A stretch of 64,000 nt of DNA from Breviolum minutum Mf 1.05b.01 (lineage: Eukaryota > Sar > Dinophyceae > Suessiales > Symbiodiniaceae): assembly GCA_000507305.1 (NCBI GenBank), contig DF239891.1:62001-126000 (forward strand), written 5' to 3'. Below the pieces are notes generated by a model. That model had not been told where the DNA came from. It did no database searches and saw nothing but the letters and a program-made list of their open reading frames with translations. This document shows, piece by piece, positions 1-13,400 of this stretch; position 1 is the stretch's first letter; every line of letters starts with the position of its first letter. Position numbers and translations under genes: made by a program.

Positions 1-817
1 TTTTGGTGTGTTGGGCGGCTGAGATTCAGCACCATTGCTGCATCATCTTGCTGTTTTGAGTCGTTGGAGGCTTAAACGCAAAGACCCCTGTGACTTAAGG
101 CTTTAAAAACTGGGAAGACACAAGTTCATTCGCAATCCATCAAATCCATTCGCAAAATGCTGTAGGGCCCGGCACGTGCAGAAAGGCATCATAGCTGGTT
201 TCCTGTCACGTTGGTGTTTTGATTCGTGAGAATCAGCAGCATCAGCAAAAGCAGCAACAAGGAGTCATCCTACACGGCAAAGCACCAGAGACCAACCGAT
301 ATCAAAAGTCAGTGGCAAAGTGGACGAGATATCAAAAGTCACCACTAACTGCAAAAGAACGCAGCTCTCTGCATTCATTTTTTAATCTCCACCGCTCCAT
401 GCCTGGTCATCGGATGACTTTACGTGTCATTCCAGCAGACCAAGGCTGACTAACTATATAGCGATGTTGAGCATGAATGGGCAATGCGGGGAAAGCAAGA
501 TGAAGGATTTCACCACGGTACAACAACATCTATTGAATCTATTTCATTCTATTTCATTCTAATCATTTGATCATATTTGATCCATTTGTTGCTTCACTTT
601 TGGCAATACAGTGGAGTTAACATGCCACTGCCATCCCCCTGACAGCTTCAACGCATTGTCGCGAAACCTGGGAAGGCACACGTTGCCCGAATGCACCGGT
701 AGATATTGACATCACCGTTCAACTATCGCTTCAGAGCCAGGTTGGTGCATGTTCAATGCTCACCCCGTCTCTTTGAAAGCAGTGAGTTGTGGTTGTGCTA
801 AATATAAGTTCACAAGT
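1..817. other. No supported gene
   Basis: I see no exon with family motifs or matched splice sites here. There are short AT-rich runs near 540-590. It lies 3' of the small minus-strand gene that ends at 818 and may hold its downstream sequence. Confidence 0.4.
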
Positions 818-1333
818 TCACATCATAAATGCAAAGAGTTGGATGCGCTCAAGTGGATCCACATGATCTCGACTCTTCAACTCCCTACTGCGAGCCCAAC
901 AGCAAAGAAGGGCGCCAAGTCCAAAGCTCATCAGCGCACGGATGTCTTGGATGATGATCTTCACGTCGTCAGGTAATTTGTTGCCAACGCCATTCTTGGC
1001 CAAGTTGATGCTACACAAAGGTGTGGGATCTGTGGCACTTCCCGTGAAGACCGTGAGAAAAGTAGGAGCCATGAAGGACGTCTCAAAATCCGCCTTTTTC
1101 AAGACAGTTCCCTTCTTGGCAGCGCTCACGTGCTTCTTGGCCACAAAAAACTTCTTGACGAAGTCACCACTTATTGGATGCTCTGTCAAACTAAGGGTCT
1201 CTCCGTTGACATCTTCCTTCAACACCAAGGCAAAGTCCTCACCATTTTCAACAAAGGTGCAGTCTCCTGGTGCCAGGGATGCCACTAGGCTCAACTGGGA
1301 GAGGAAGAGCCATGCGTATGCCATAGCCACCAT
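818..1333 (-). CDS. Small secreted or membrane-anchored protein, unknown family
   Basis: A 171-codon uninterrupted frame starts at an ATG at 1333. Residues 1-20 form a signal-peptide-like stretch (MVAMAYAWLFLSQLSLVASL) followed by an acidic, Lys-rich extracellular-type segment. A second hydrophobic stretch near residues 132-146 (SFGLGALLCCWAR) could be a C-terminal membrane anchor. A CAG lies 6 bases before the ATG and could serve as a trans-splice acceptor. I do not recognise the family. The last 25 residues look less protein-like, so an unseen intron near residue 130 is possible. The ATG lies only about 45 bases downstream of the last helicase exon on the same strand. Confidence 0.45.
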   Translation of the reverse strand: MVAMAYAWLFLSQLSLVASLAPGDCTFVENGEDFALVLKEDVNGETLSLTEHPISGDFVKKFFVAKKHVSAAKKGTVLKKADFETSFMAPTFLTVFTGSATDPTPLCSINLAKNGVGNKLPDDVKIIIQDIRALMSFGLGALLCCWARSRELKSRDHVDPLERIQLFAFMM

Positions 1334-1382
1334 TTCAAACTGCGACAGCGAAGGCTGCGACGACTACTCCGAGCTATGGATA

Positions 1383-4300
1383 ACTATAGATCTTGTGGAT
1401 TCTGCCAGGTTGGCCAATCCGTCTCCCACTTCGGGGCTGAGTCGTGTGAGTTGGGTCTGCGGCTCGGCTATGCCCTTTGTCTTCAGCCTGCTGCCGCTCC
1501 CTGCGGACTCACCACATCTCGAGCCTCAAAAATCGTGGATCCGGAATCAGTCGTCAACTCATCCACTCCTTCACCTCTTCAAGCAAATCAGCAAATCAAC
1601 ATTTTTCGTTTTAGGATCTTAGGATGTAAAAACCTGCAAGAAACCTTTGATCGACTTCAATAGACCTACCACTGCAGCATAGATTTGAGAAAATGCCGCT
1701 TGACATCCTTCGAATTCAAGGATATGATATGGATCTTTCTTCAATCTCTTTGGTTTCTTATCATCTTATCTTTATTTATCTTTAAAATGTTCTTCTCTCT
1801 TCTTGTCTTCGAAAAAGTCGGTTCAAAATCGGATGGCCTTTGCACGACCACAATCGATGACCGTATCAATGTCATCAATGGTGATAGCCGTCTCTGCAAT
1901 GTTCGTGCTCAGAACCACCTTTCTGACCTTCAAAATGCAAAACGTATCAAAAATTTACGGCTGCTATAGGTGTGTTGCAATTCCAAGACTTAAGACTTAA
2001 TACGAACAAACAAGCTAGGTCGCACGTTCACGCAAATAGCCAGCCAGAGAACATAGATGATTTGATAATATTAGATGCTGTTATTGGTGTAACGTCTCTT
2101 CAAACTGATCGGGTGAAATCATAGTTTCGGATACAAATTTGTCGCTTAGCATTTGAATGAGGGACAAGGGGCCCATCAAGACAACGTCAATTTAGAGCCT
2201 TTCGATGAGAAACTCAATCAGTATAAATTGATAAATATAAAACTTAAGTAAATTGAAGTAAACACGAAGTTGTGCTCTCATTCAAGTTTCGTTTCCGTCT
2301 CCGGTATTGAGGCGGGTCAGCGTCTGTATTTCACTGTCACTACGCTTCGGACACCAAGCGGTGGAACTTGGAAGACCTGCATCCAACGCATCCATCATCT
2401 GAAGGATCCAAAAGAAATGAAAGGACACAAGGAACGACAACAAATGGCACCGTGCCAACTGGCCTCTTTCTGCTGCTCCAAGCGGATTTGGGAGTGCAAT
2501 GGCCTTGGCAAACATGAAACTCAGGAAAGCACCGAACTGCCTGACCAAAGGCACCTTACAACTATGGAATCATCAAGGTCAAGTGGTCAAGTGACTCAAG
2601 TGGTCAAGTCTGTGCTACAAACTCTTCGAAACTGTGCTCACTTTACAGTTGAACCCAGCTTGAGCATTTCATGCAGCATTCCCAGCTCCAACGTTCTCAT
2701 TCGCAACTTCGGCGAGTCCGACAAGCTGCAGAATCCAAAAATGACGGCTGGGCAAGACCTGAAGTCGCAACTAGTGCTAGAGAGTGATGGGTTTTCACTA
2801 TGACCGTCTAAGTGTCCGCTTGAAGATGGACTTCATGCCCTTCAAGGCCTTTTCATGTATAAGTTTATCGGATCTGTATCACGCTAGCCTTCCAAAGATG
2901 ATTCGCATGTGGCCCTTGATTCGTATTCATTTTCAGGTCGATCTAACTGTCTCTGATAGCACTGCTGCATTCTTTTGTGGCCTGCGTTAAGCGCCGGAGG
3001 AGTCTGTCAATGTCATCCCAGCCGGGTAGAAAAATGAGGATGCCTGGCTGCGAAAGATTCGCTACTTCCAAACATAGACTGGATCCCCTCAAAACCAAGG
3101 TATGAAACATGGTGAAACTGGGTGGGTAAAGTCAGAAACACTGAACCAGAGTGTTCAAAACTGTACCATGACGCGAGAACAACATGTTATAAATCGACTC
3201 ATCACTCTTGCCCCAGAGAGCAGGTCGGAAGGGCCGCCGCGGCCACGACTGCGATCTTTGGCCTGCCGAAACCGCAGCAAAGGAAGCGACTGTCAAGGCC
3301 CCTGATCCTCATCGGAAAGTTGGCAGAGCAAATTCCAAATTAAATCTATAAATTTGGAAAAAAAAAAAAACACAGAAAAAAAAAAGAGAGAAAAGGGCAG
3401 TGCAACGAGAAACCTAACTAGAAAAAACACATGCAGGGATGAGTTCACTTCCCGGTTGGTGTCAGCGCATTGTGAATTCAGGAACACAGGCTGTCTCCCT
3501 TTTGAGACATATACGAGCTGGGCTGTGCATGTATGATCATGGTGCATATCCTATTCACACAATCCGCATGAGGATACATGGCCTGCATGGCCTACCTGGC
3601 GTACCATCCTCTGAATGTCTTCGAATCTGTTTCGTTTGTGTTTTGGGATCCAACTTAGAAGGTTGAAGGAAGATTTTCGTCTGAAATCGTGGAAGCAGAT
3701 TTTCCCCAGCCCAAAGTGTCCAACCCGTCCAAACCGCCCAACCAAACCTGCTTGGGACCCAAAGCTTTGGGGTCTTTGTGTAGCACATCCCTGCCATGGC
3801 AACGGATGATTCACAACGTGGCAAGCAGCAAGCAGCACATTGGAAATCCGGAAATCCTAAAACAGTCCGACACGTTTCACGGTCACCAGATGTATGGCAG
3901 CCGAGAAGCAAAAGCGCTTCGATGATGAGCAAATCGTACTGCACTCCCTGTGCCGAAAGAACGGTACCGTGCCGAGCGTTGCCCCATCTTGGTCCAACTT
4001 TGCCCATAATATGTGTGTTGTTTTCCTTTGCTGTGTTCTTTTGAAAGCTGACCTCTGGAAATACACCGCTTACGTGCAGACAAAGCTGCAACCCACGATT
4101 TAAATCAGTTATAACATGTCCTCACTGTAGAGAAGCAATGAGTAGTCTGGTAGTCTTCTTCATTCATGCTTTAAAAAAGCCATTGCTTGTCTTTGAATGC
4201 TGGCACTTTGTTCATTGAATCACTTTCATGACTCCATTTGACATACTCTTCATTCAAATGGTCCAACCAAGAAAAAAATTAAAGCAACTAAAGGAAGCCA

Positions 4301-5960
4301 AATTCACCTCAAGAAAACTGAAAGAACCAAGGACTAAAAAATCAGAAAAATGAGAGATTGAAAAATCTAAGAAATTCTAGAAGAAATGTCAAGCATTCTA
4401 ATAAAAAAGATCAAACAAAAAACCAAAAAAACGTGCAGGGTCTTTTAGATTTTAGGTGCTGAACAGGCCCAAAGACATCACGAAATGAAGGACTATACAA
4501 AAGGATACAGAAGGTTTCAGGCTAGGATTGTGTCGAAGCACCCCTGCTACCGCCTTCGTCTGTTGCAAGACATCGTGAAGGAACAGGCCCTGCATGGCGC
4601 AAACTTGCAAGATGCTGCAATTACAGTTGAAAGTTAAGAAAGTTGAAAGTTGCAAAGTGTTGAAAGCAATTAAAGCGAATTCGATACAACGCTACACCGC
4701 GACACTGACCTGAAACGCCCAATCTCACGACCCACCGACGGGTCACCGACCTCATCTTTACGATGTCCATGCAGAGGTTCCCATGCGTTTTCCCCGTATC
4801 CGCAAAGCTGGTCCGGGTGGTGTCTTTGACCGACCAAGACCTGGTACCTGACCGTGCAAAATCTGTGGGTTAGGAAGCATCTTGGAAGTCTTGATTAAAA
4901 AGATTCAAAAACTATGGGCCTCAAACATCCTCAATTTCAATTCAGCACACATGATGGTTGATGCAGAGACAAACCCAATCAGCTTTTTGCCAAACTTCAC
5001 GCTTGCTCCCTAATGCTTTGAATGTTCTTTGAATGTTGCCTCAGCCTTTTTACAACCAAAGACATCTGAAGTGCCTGAAAGGCTGTACTTCTGGAGCGCA
5101 TGTCCACTATGGACAAAGAATGGCAAGGACATGTGTGGAATTTTCTCGCCGCCTCTTTCTCCGGTACTCCCCACCACCTCTACCAGCATTTTCACGGGAA
5201 CACTGCGACGGAAAATGCATGCCGCCCGATTCTAGACTTGCAGCCCGGCGGCCTCCGGCCACCCAACATGCGACAGGCGCGCACTTGAAAGACTTTTCGT
5301 TGCCTTTGTTGTCCCAGCCTCATTTCCAAGACACTCGGAAATGCTAAATGAACGTTTTGACAGGGCACTAATTCTGCATGTTGAAAAATGGTTGTAGCCA
5401 GTGTTTTTTGTGAACAGGTCTGGAAGCTCGGACTGTACGAGTAGGATCGTGCAAATATGTAGAACCTCAAATGCCGTGAATTTATTGCACTGAAGTTGTA
5501 AGCAGCGGGCTGCCATAGCCATAGCCACCAGCCGCAAAGCCCGGACCCAGGTGCTCCACATAGCCCTTGGGCGCTGCCAGGCTCACAAGGGGTTGCTAGG
5601 AGATTGAAGGTCGCAGCTGCGTGACAAAACATGCAACATTTGTGACTCGTGTGCATCTTTGGTGCTTATATCCACCATGGAAACCATGGAACAAGCAGGA
5701 TGATTTCTCTTGAGGGCAACGTTTGTATCCATCCTGCGGATATCTAGCCACACTGACAATGCTATGAATCTCTGGCTGTGTTCATCAGATTCATCAGCTT
5801 CTGTAGCAGTGCTTCTTATATTGATCGTATGATTGTTCTATATTTATCATATTTTCATATGGTTTCTTAAGTCTCTTTGATGCCTATCTCTGAGATTTGG
5901 CACAAGTTCATGGAGTTTGGGCGCCAAATCCTCAAGGTAAATCGCCTCCACTGGATGTAC
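1383..5960 (-). CDS. DEAH/RHA-type RNA helicase, multi-exon, incomplete
   Basis: ATP-dependent RNA helicase of the DEAH/RHA superfamily 2 group. Exons read in helicase order. 5960 to about 5855 carries [11 protein letters not shown], the segment that follows motif III. 3047-2948 carries [18 protein letters not shown] (motif IV region). 2503-2464 carries [12 protein letters not shown]. 2376-2353 is a 24-base exon, VFQVPPLG. 1927 to about 1826 carries [16 protein letters not shown] (motif V). About 1430-1383 carries [15 protein letters not shown], the QRxGRxGR motif VI region. The 2464/2376 and 2353/1927 junctions restore the family sequence residue for residue, the first through a GC-AG intron. 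The ATP-binding motifs (GKT, DExH) were not found and should lie above 6 kb. No HA2 or OB-fold exon is visible after motif VI. Extra coding-like segments at about 5580-5485 and 3280-3190 may belong to it. Confidence 0.8.
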
Positions 5961-6944
5961 CTCTAACACGAAGTTGAGAGCTGAGCAAATTCCTAGACTT
6001 CCTAGACCTGAGATGGAGTCTATGCTCCCAAGTGCAAGTAGATGAGTTTTGACGAGTTTAGACGAGCTTCGAATGATCAGATTTTGAACTGCCAAGAATG
6101 AAAGCCCACAACATCAGGTTAAAATAAGAACACTGCAACAACCATATCGCACCTGAAATAAAGCATTGAATTCATGATCTCAAGAATGATGATATTCTGC
6201 CGCGGCGACACTCCAGGAATCACACTGTTTTTTTTCGTTGGGTGCAAGAGTGGTGCATCATGCACACATCCTGCAGAACAGGAACTCGACGAGAATCAAG
6301 TCGCAGAAATCGGGACGTTTGCACGTCCTAAACAATGTATACCTGAATTTAGGTATCCAAAGCGTCCATACCAAAGCAAATGCAGTGTGGAAACAATTCT
6401 TGGTTGTCTGGACACTGAAAGTTGGAGAGATTGTCACGAAGCTTCTTGCTACAAATGGTTTTTGTTGCAAACGCTGCAACCAATGGTCTAAATTTCCAAG
6501 TCGTTAGAGCATCACCCATGCTGATGTGTGTAACGATATGTAAAGAGATGTAAAGACTAATTTGAAAGAATGTGATTTTGGGATCTGGTAAACTTTGCGA
6601 TTCTGCGCCATTCGTTCAGCACTGTGAATCGGACTATATATACAGGGCATTCGGTTTGCCCTCAGGTTCGGCGGCCCTTGTAGAATTGATCCACATCAGT
6701 CGAGTACCTGCAAAGGCTTCTGCGCAGCTTTGGAGTCTAACATCAAACTATATACTGGAGAGATGTATAGTTTGTAAGCCATATATATATAGATATATAC
6801 TATGACATTGAAGATCCAATGAGATCTTCCAAAATCTTTGGAACACTTTCATAACCCTACTAGTTGATACCCATCTTAGAAACACGTTGCAAATTCAGGG
6901 AGAAAAAACTGGAGAGACAGTTTTTGGAACAACTAGAAAACTGA

Positions 6945-7196
6945 TTATATATTTCCCTTAAAACCCTGAAAGGAGTTCAGAGAAACTATCCCAAAACCAT
7001 ACAGTACCATTGCTGATTTGCAGATCTCTGGTGGGTCATGTAAAACTGTTACGACTTCCGTTTCAAATCGTTTCAATATGTTGCCGCACACTGACACTGT
7101 CCCGCCAGGGCACTGCTGCATCAAGAGTTCTGCCTGCAGCTGACGCCAAGTGTCCTCGGTCCGTGCTTGGAGTCCGCTACCAAGCGAGGACACCAA
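6945..7196 (-). CDS. Coding-like exon, unidentified
   Basis: An open, protein-like minus-strand frame (ARTEDTWRQLQAELLMQQC) lies between the 3' end of secY and the recognised helicase exons. It is in the right place and direction to be an N-terminal part of the helicase, but it carries no helicase motif and no confirmed splice sites. It could equally be a separate small gene or chance. Confidence 0.25.
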   Translation of the reverse strand: MVSSLGSGLQARTEDTWRQLQAELLMQQCPGGTVSVCGNILKRFETEVVTVLHDPPEICKSAMVLYGFGIVSLNSFQGFKGNI

Positions 7197-7486
7197 ATGT
7201 TTGGCTCAATTCTTTGCGCCTCGTACGTGTGATGATCAGATTAAGCTTCTGCTAAGTGCGCACAAGTATCAGCGGCCACACCAACTAAGATCAGCAAAGA
7301 TGTTCCTCCAAAGGAGTTGGGTGTGCTCAACTTCCTCGGCTTTGTTTACAATCACGATCACTGGTGACCGCCGGAGTGTTGCACCTGATGCATTCAAACA
7401 GGCCTTACGAATTAAGAATGATTCTTATGCATCACATGATCCTAATGTGATTTCAGCCCTTTCACCTTTCAGTAACTTCACTGTCA

Positions 7487-10400
7487 TCAGAATACACAAG
7501 CATTAGCATCCTTATCTTCTTCACCCTCCTCAACCTCATACTTTTGCAGCTTGCAAAGCTGATTTTGCGTCTATTAATTGTATTGAATCTATGTATTATA
7601 GTATATCTCCTCCTGAAGAGTGGCACATGTTGCACCACCTGAACTCTTTTGACACCGTTCAACATCGCGACATCCAGGGTACGTGACCAACTCGATGAGA
7701 TTGGGCAGCACGAAGAGCAACGCCAGGATGATGGCACCGAAAATGGAGGTTCTGGACAAAACCTGCTGCGATGTGAGGAAACGCTTTCTTGGATGACTTC
7801 ATTAAAATTTAACGTTGCGGAAACCGAGGAAGCATCATGCTTTGGTGTAGGAACTGAGCTACACGTTCACCCTGTGCCTCTCTGAGATACTCCTCTGTTT
7901 CACGTCCAGGACGAACCTGTGGAATTGCTGCTGCCTGCCGAAGTGACAAAGAAACGGAGGAACTTGCAGCGGTTGGAGTGGGACAAACCGTGAGCGTGAC
8001 CACACCTGTTTGCGAAGGTTCTGAGCCATGTCTTTGGGATCCAAGACTTGAAATGTGGACACGTAGGAAAACCTCCAGGTCATGATGTCATCATGTCATG
8101 ATGTCTGTCTGGATGTGCAAGTACGATGTACAGTAACACATTCCGTTACATTCCCTTAAAGCACAATCTTCACTGGAAAGCAAGAATTCTCTCCCGTCTG
8201 GACTTGCTCTGATCTCTGCGCTGCAACAACAATGCCGGGCAACAATGCAATCAGCACCATACTCCTCGGCAGAACGTAAAACTGTCAGCATCTGAATGCT
8301 TTTTGTCAAGGTCACCAGACAACATCCAATTCACTTGACCAGTTTCGTCAGCGTCTTGGAAAGGAAAAGACAGAGTCACGCACAGTGGGGGAAAATTAAT
8401 TGCCTTTAGAATCGTGGAAAAGGTGTTTATGCATAATAAGAATTTACCTAAATTGTTCGATCTCAATCGTTAAACACACAAAAACAGCGGGACCACATAT
8501 GCTTTAAATTTCACAGAACATCTGAACCAAAAAAAGTGCGGTTGCTTTGTGTACACAAGATGATACAAGATGATAGTATAGTGTATATACACATATATAT
8601 ATATAGATATATATATATATATAATAATATATATATATAGATATATATTCAGAAAAAATACACTATAATTGTGAAGTATGAAATCATGAAGCTATGAAGC
8701 TATGCAAATGGCCAAGTTNGTGTATATACACATATATATATATAGATATATATATATATATAATATATATATATATAGATATATATTCAGAAAAAATACA
8801 CTATAATTGTGAAGTATGAAATCATGAAGCTATGAAGCTATGCAAATGGCCAAGTTTCACTGGGATGTAGGCGTCGGAGCCCGGGAGCAAGGACTTGGCC
8901 ACGCTTTGCAGCCACGGAGCCTTCAGAGCTCCCAACTCGCTTTCAGCACAACTTGACAACTTGACTCCTCGAAGACGTCAAAAGATTTAGAAATTTAGAA
9001 TTAGAAATTTTTTTAATGTTTCAAATTTCAAATTTCAAATTTCTATCAAGTTCAGAAAACACTTGTGGCATTGCCTCAAAATTTATCCCTACCGTGCCTT
9101 GGTGTAGTTTGCAGCCAGCGCTGGCAGCGAAAGTAGTGAGCCTACCGAAGAGAACTACCAAAACGCAGACATGACAAGTTGGGAAAGGCAAGATTCATCA
9201 AGACTCATCCAATAATCAAGACCAATCCTTTGAGGTTTGCATTGATTTAAAATTAATCAAGAGTTTTAAGGGTTTAAAGGAGACGAGATGGCGCAAGTAT
9301 TGAAAACGTATTCAAGTGGTGGAGACCCAGTCATTCTACAGCATAAAGGAAGAGAAATAGAGCCCATGAGCTAGATGGATGTCCACCCCTGGTAGCTCAC
9401 CATCCCCACCCAATCGCCTACAAAGATCAAAGGCAATACACCAGAAGCATTCCTTGCACTCAGAAGGTATCATTGTAATTCATTGCACACGTGTCTGGCG
9501 TTTCTGCCACCCTTTTACATAGCAACAACCCACTTGTCGCAGAATGTTTGAAGCGAGATTCAACTTGATGGGCAAATAGCTCTGTCCAGCATCGTCTGTG
9601 CTGCCCTGTCCTGACGCCTGGGAAATGAGACATGTGGCCATGGTCGGCAGGATATGGTCCATAATTTGCTTTGGTTCCCAATGACGTTGTAGAATCTATT
9701 GTCAATTGATGTCAATGTCTGTTAGCCACACAGCAGATCTGCTTTCAGGAGCAAGAATCGTCCAACAAATTCCAACACAGGAAACCTGAAACACTAAGCG
9801 GGGGCGCCTCGTCTTGCAAACGCTTGGCGAAGAGAATCGGGATACGACGTTCGGCTTGCAGGACATACCTTGGGACGGGGAAGGAACGGAGAAATCCCGC
9901 GATGCCACAACGGTGCCAGGAGGAATCGAAACCCAACAACATCGCCCCCAAAAAGGACTGAAAAACTCACAGAGACACCCCCTGTCAATCTCAGAAGTCC
10001 TTACATTGCCGTCCTGCAAAACGACCTGATCACGATCCTCATGTGAAGCCACTCGAATCCCTAGAAAAATCTGGAACATTTTCGAAAGAACCCTGACTTT
10101 TCGGGCCGGAGATGCACAAGGCCGAGAATGGTCACTAACAAGGTGGCACCGAAGAGGGCAGCTGCAGCTGCGCCAGTATCGTTGTCACTGGCCTGTCAGA
10201 GTTTGTCAGTTTGTCGCTATCAAAAAGAGACTCAAGAGACTCGTTGTACACAAACGTATGAATCGTATTGAATCGTATGAACTTATTTTGTTGTGGTATG
10301 CACAATTGGCAGCGTCCTACCAGGATAGTCATTGCTTGCCGGTCGCAAAAGACCCATCCAACACTTTGCGCTAGTTTTCTCTCAGCCGCCTAAGTCTTGT

Positions 10401-13400
10401 ACGCCTCTCTTGAAGCTCGAGAAAATTCAAGAAAGCTTTGGGTTCTTTTCTTGCTTTACATTTCTTCGGTTTCTAGTCTGTTTGTTCTTCTGTCTTTTAT
10501 CTTTGACGTCTTTGACGTCTCTTCTTTTCCTCACATATTCGACATAATTTGATACATTTTACATCATTTTACATTTTAGATATTTTTTAATTCTTTGAAT
10601 ATCTCCATGACTTGGCGCCTTGGCAGCTGTCGCACCGATCGTACGTGGAAGGTTGGCCACGATACCTCGGCGCGACGGCCTCGCGCTTCTCACCTCGACT
10701 CGCCTTGAATCGCCTCAACTCCTTCAACCCAAAAAAGTCCATCACATGAGTTTATTTAGGAATTTAGATGTCTTTTCCGAGAGCGTTTAAACTTTAACCC
10801 TAGCTTTCCACCACCAAGAGACTACTGAAGACAAGCAATGATGACCCATTGCCCAACCTCGCAGTTGCACAACCATCAGCCACAGCAAACTGCAAAGATC
10901 TAGAAGATAAAAGAAGTCTCATTCCAGCACATTTCGTTTCAATACATTTCAATACATTCTGCGACGCACAATGATACAAGCAAGCTAATCGCAAATTTTG
11001 CAACAAGTGGAACTGAGTAGTATTGCTGTGTATGACTAGTTCCCCATACAGAACAGGATGCGAATCCACTTTGGGCAAGACGCTTTTGCTCAGTGATTTG
11101 ATCTGCGATGAAAAGCGTCATCATTGAACCTTCGACGGGCGAAGGAACAAGGAACCACTTTGGTTGGAATCAAGAACCCGTTTGGACAGAAATTTATGGT
11201 GAAAAGGCACCAGCTGGACCCATCTCAGCTGGCACAATTTGGTGTGTTTCAGTTTCACATGTTGTAGAAGGGAAAGTACCCGACTGCAAGAAAACTTGAC
11301 AGACTAATACACGTCAATAACTGCTTGGGCGGTATCTCAAACAGCGTTTCCTGCACAAATGTCATTCCTTCTCTGGCTATACATGAATTGCCGAATTGCT
11401 GGAATTGCTGGCAAACTTTCAAACTCATACCTCATACCGTATACCTAACAACGAGCAGCCGATTGCGAACTGCAAAGTGATCTGCAATGACCAAATAGGC
11501 CCGTTGTCGAAAACAAATGGCGACAATGCTGTCGATTGACCTAAGATTAAAGCTCATGCAAGCTGACAGTGTTTGGAAAGAGCCATGTCATGATTTCACA
11601 TCATTCACCATTATTCCACTATATACTGAAAACTTACAGCCTTCAAAACTCTTTGGAGCTTTGCAATTTGAACAAAAGCTTTGGAAGACACTTGTTGAAG
11701 GATTTCATCGCACTTTCATCGGTTGCATGTTCCTTTTGGACACGATTCCATTAATTATGCCGACCTCCCGCTGTCTATCTTGCATATAATTTGACATTTG
11801 CGATAAATGGTGCTTCTAAGATATTACGAAACATGATGATCTGGAGGTGACAATGGTGACATCTGTTCCGGATGGACCAAACAGGGCTTGAGTCAAGGCA
11901 CCAAAGCCTTGAATCAAAGCAAAGAAGAATGATGCAATCCTTAAGCCACGACGGAAGCCACGGAAATGGCTCGAAGATATTGATTGAAAAGGTATGTAAA
12001 GTAAAGGTATTGATATTGAATATTATTGAATCAGATTGATGCATATTATTGCATATTCGATCCGCGCTATCCTCGTGCATTACATTCAGGATGAAAAAAT
12101 GCTGTGTGTCAGGTTTATGAACTTGAACCTCTGACGCTAACCACGTCCCGTTGATGTGCTATCTTTGACACTGTTCTGTTCGCATCAAATCAATAGATCT
12201 CGTCAGAAAACGCTTCATATTCCCAGCGGCCATTTCCCATTTCAGGTGGGGGTCATTGGCTCATATTGGCTGGACATCTAGACTCCCAAAACTTGGCCAC
12301 CCATCAACACCCTAAACCTCTCCCCTTCACATCACCGAGATGCTTGATGTAATTCTTGTATTTTTCACGTCCAGCTTCACCCTCTTCTCCGGCAGCAAGA
12401 GCTTTCAAGGAGGGCGTGATGGTGGTAAGGATCTGAAAAATGATGGATGACGTAATGTAGGGACCAATACCTGACACGTAAACTTTTCGGAATGGATACG
12501 ACGGATACGAGACACGAAAGCGCGCACGAATCCACGAATCCCAAACGAATGTCCGAGGCACCAAGGGCGAACAAACTCACCCGTCCCAGGCCACCACCGA
12601 AGAGCTGATCAACAAAGCCCAAACCACCCTGGCAAACGCACGAAATGATACGAAATGACTAGACAGCACCCGAATGTTCTTTTTAACATTAAAAAAAACA
12701 CTTGTTGTGGGCACTTGTTCGAGTAGCCTCTCAAAGTTGTGGAAGGTTGAGGATTCCAAAACAGTCCTGAAAGCTAATCAACTGAAGACGTTGCTTCTGA
12801 ATTAGTTTGACTCACATTGACAGCATTCCTTTGCTTTTTCCTTAACCCCTTAACCTCTTAACTTTGGCGTGAAAGCTGCAAACCTTCCTTCCATCCCAAG
12901 TCTCTATCCTGTGAGACTGCCCAGCCTGACTGGCTTGTCGCCCGAAGTACTCCTTGCATTGAAAACAATACAGATCTTTAAAAAAACTTTTAAAAAAACA
13001 CGTGTAAGAAACAGACCTAAAAGAAACCTTTTCAGATAAAACGAGTATAAATTTCAAGTTGTGGAGTTTGTCAAGTTGCAAACTTGCCAAGCTACACAGC
13101 CACTCCATTACTGACAGCAACCACCCGATCACCCAACTCCTCGGTCGCATCCACGTCGAATCCATACAGCGGGATGTAGAAGCCAACCTTGATTGGATTC
13201 ACGAAATTTGAATGACACAAAGTAATTATATAACATGTCTGTAAAAACGTGTAAAAACATTGTGGTTTGATTCGTCAACCATAGACAATCGTTTCTGTAT
13301 GGGACTGCACAGTTAATGATGATTTTCGGGGCTGCAGTTGAACTTAAAGGACCAAGATGGTCCAAGTCACACGTGCTAGTGCCAGCAGCAAGATGACAAT

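Noticed and set aside
6174-6507. Overlapping plus- and minus-strand frames of about 100 codons
   Set aside because: Three frames are open at once; none shows helicase or other motifs, so no call was made.
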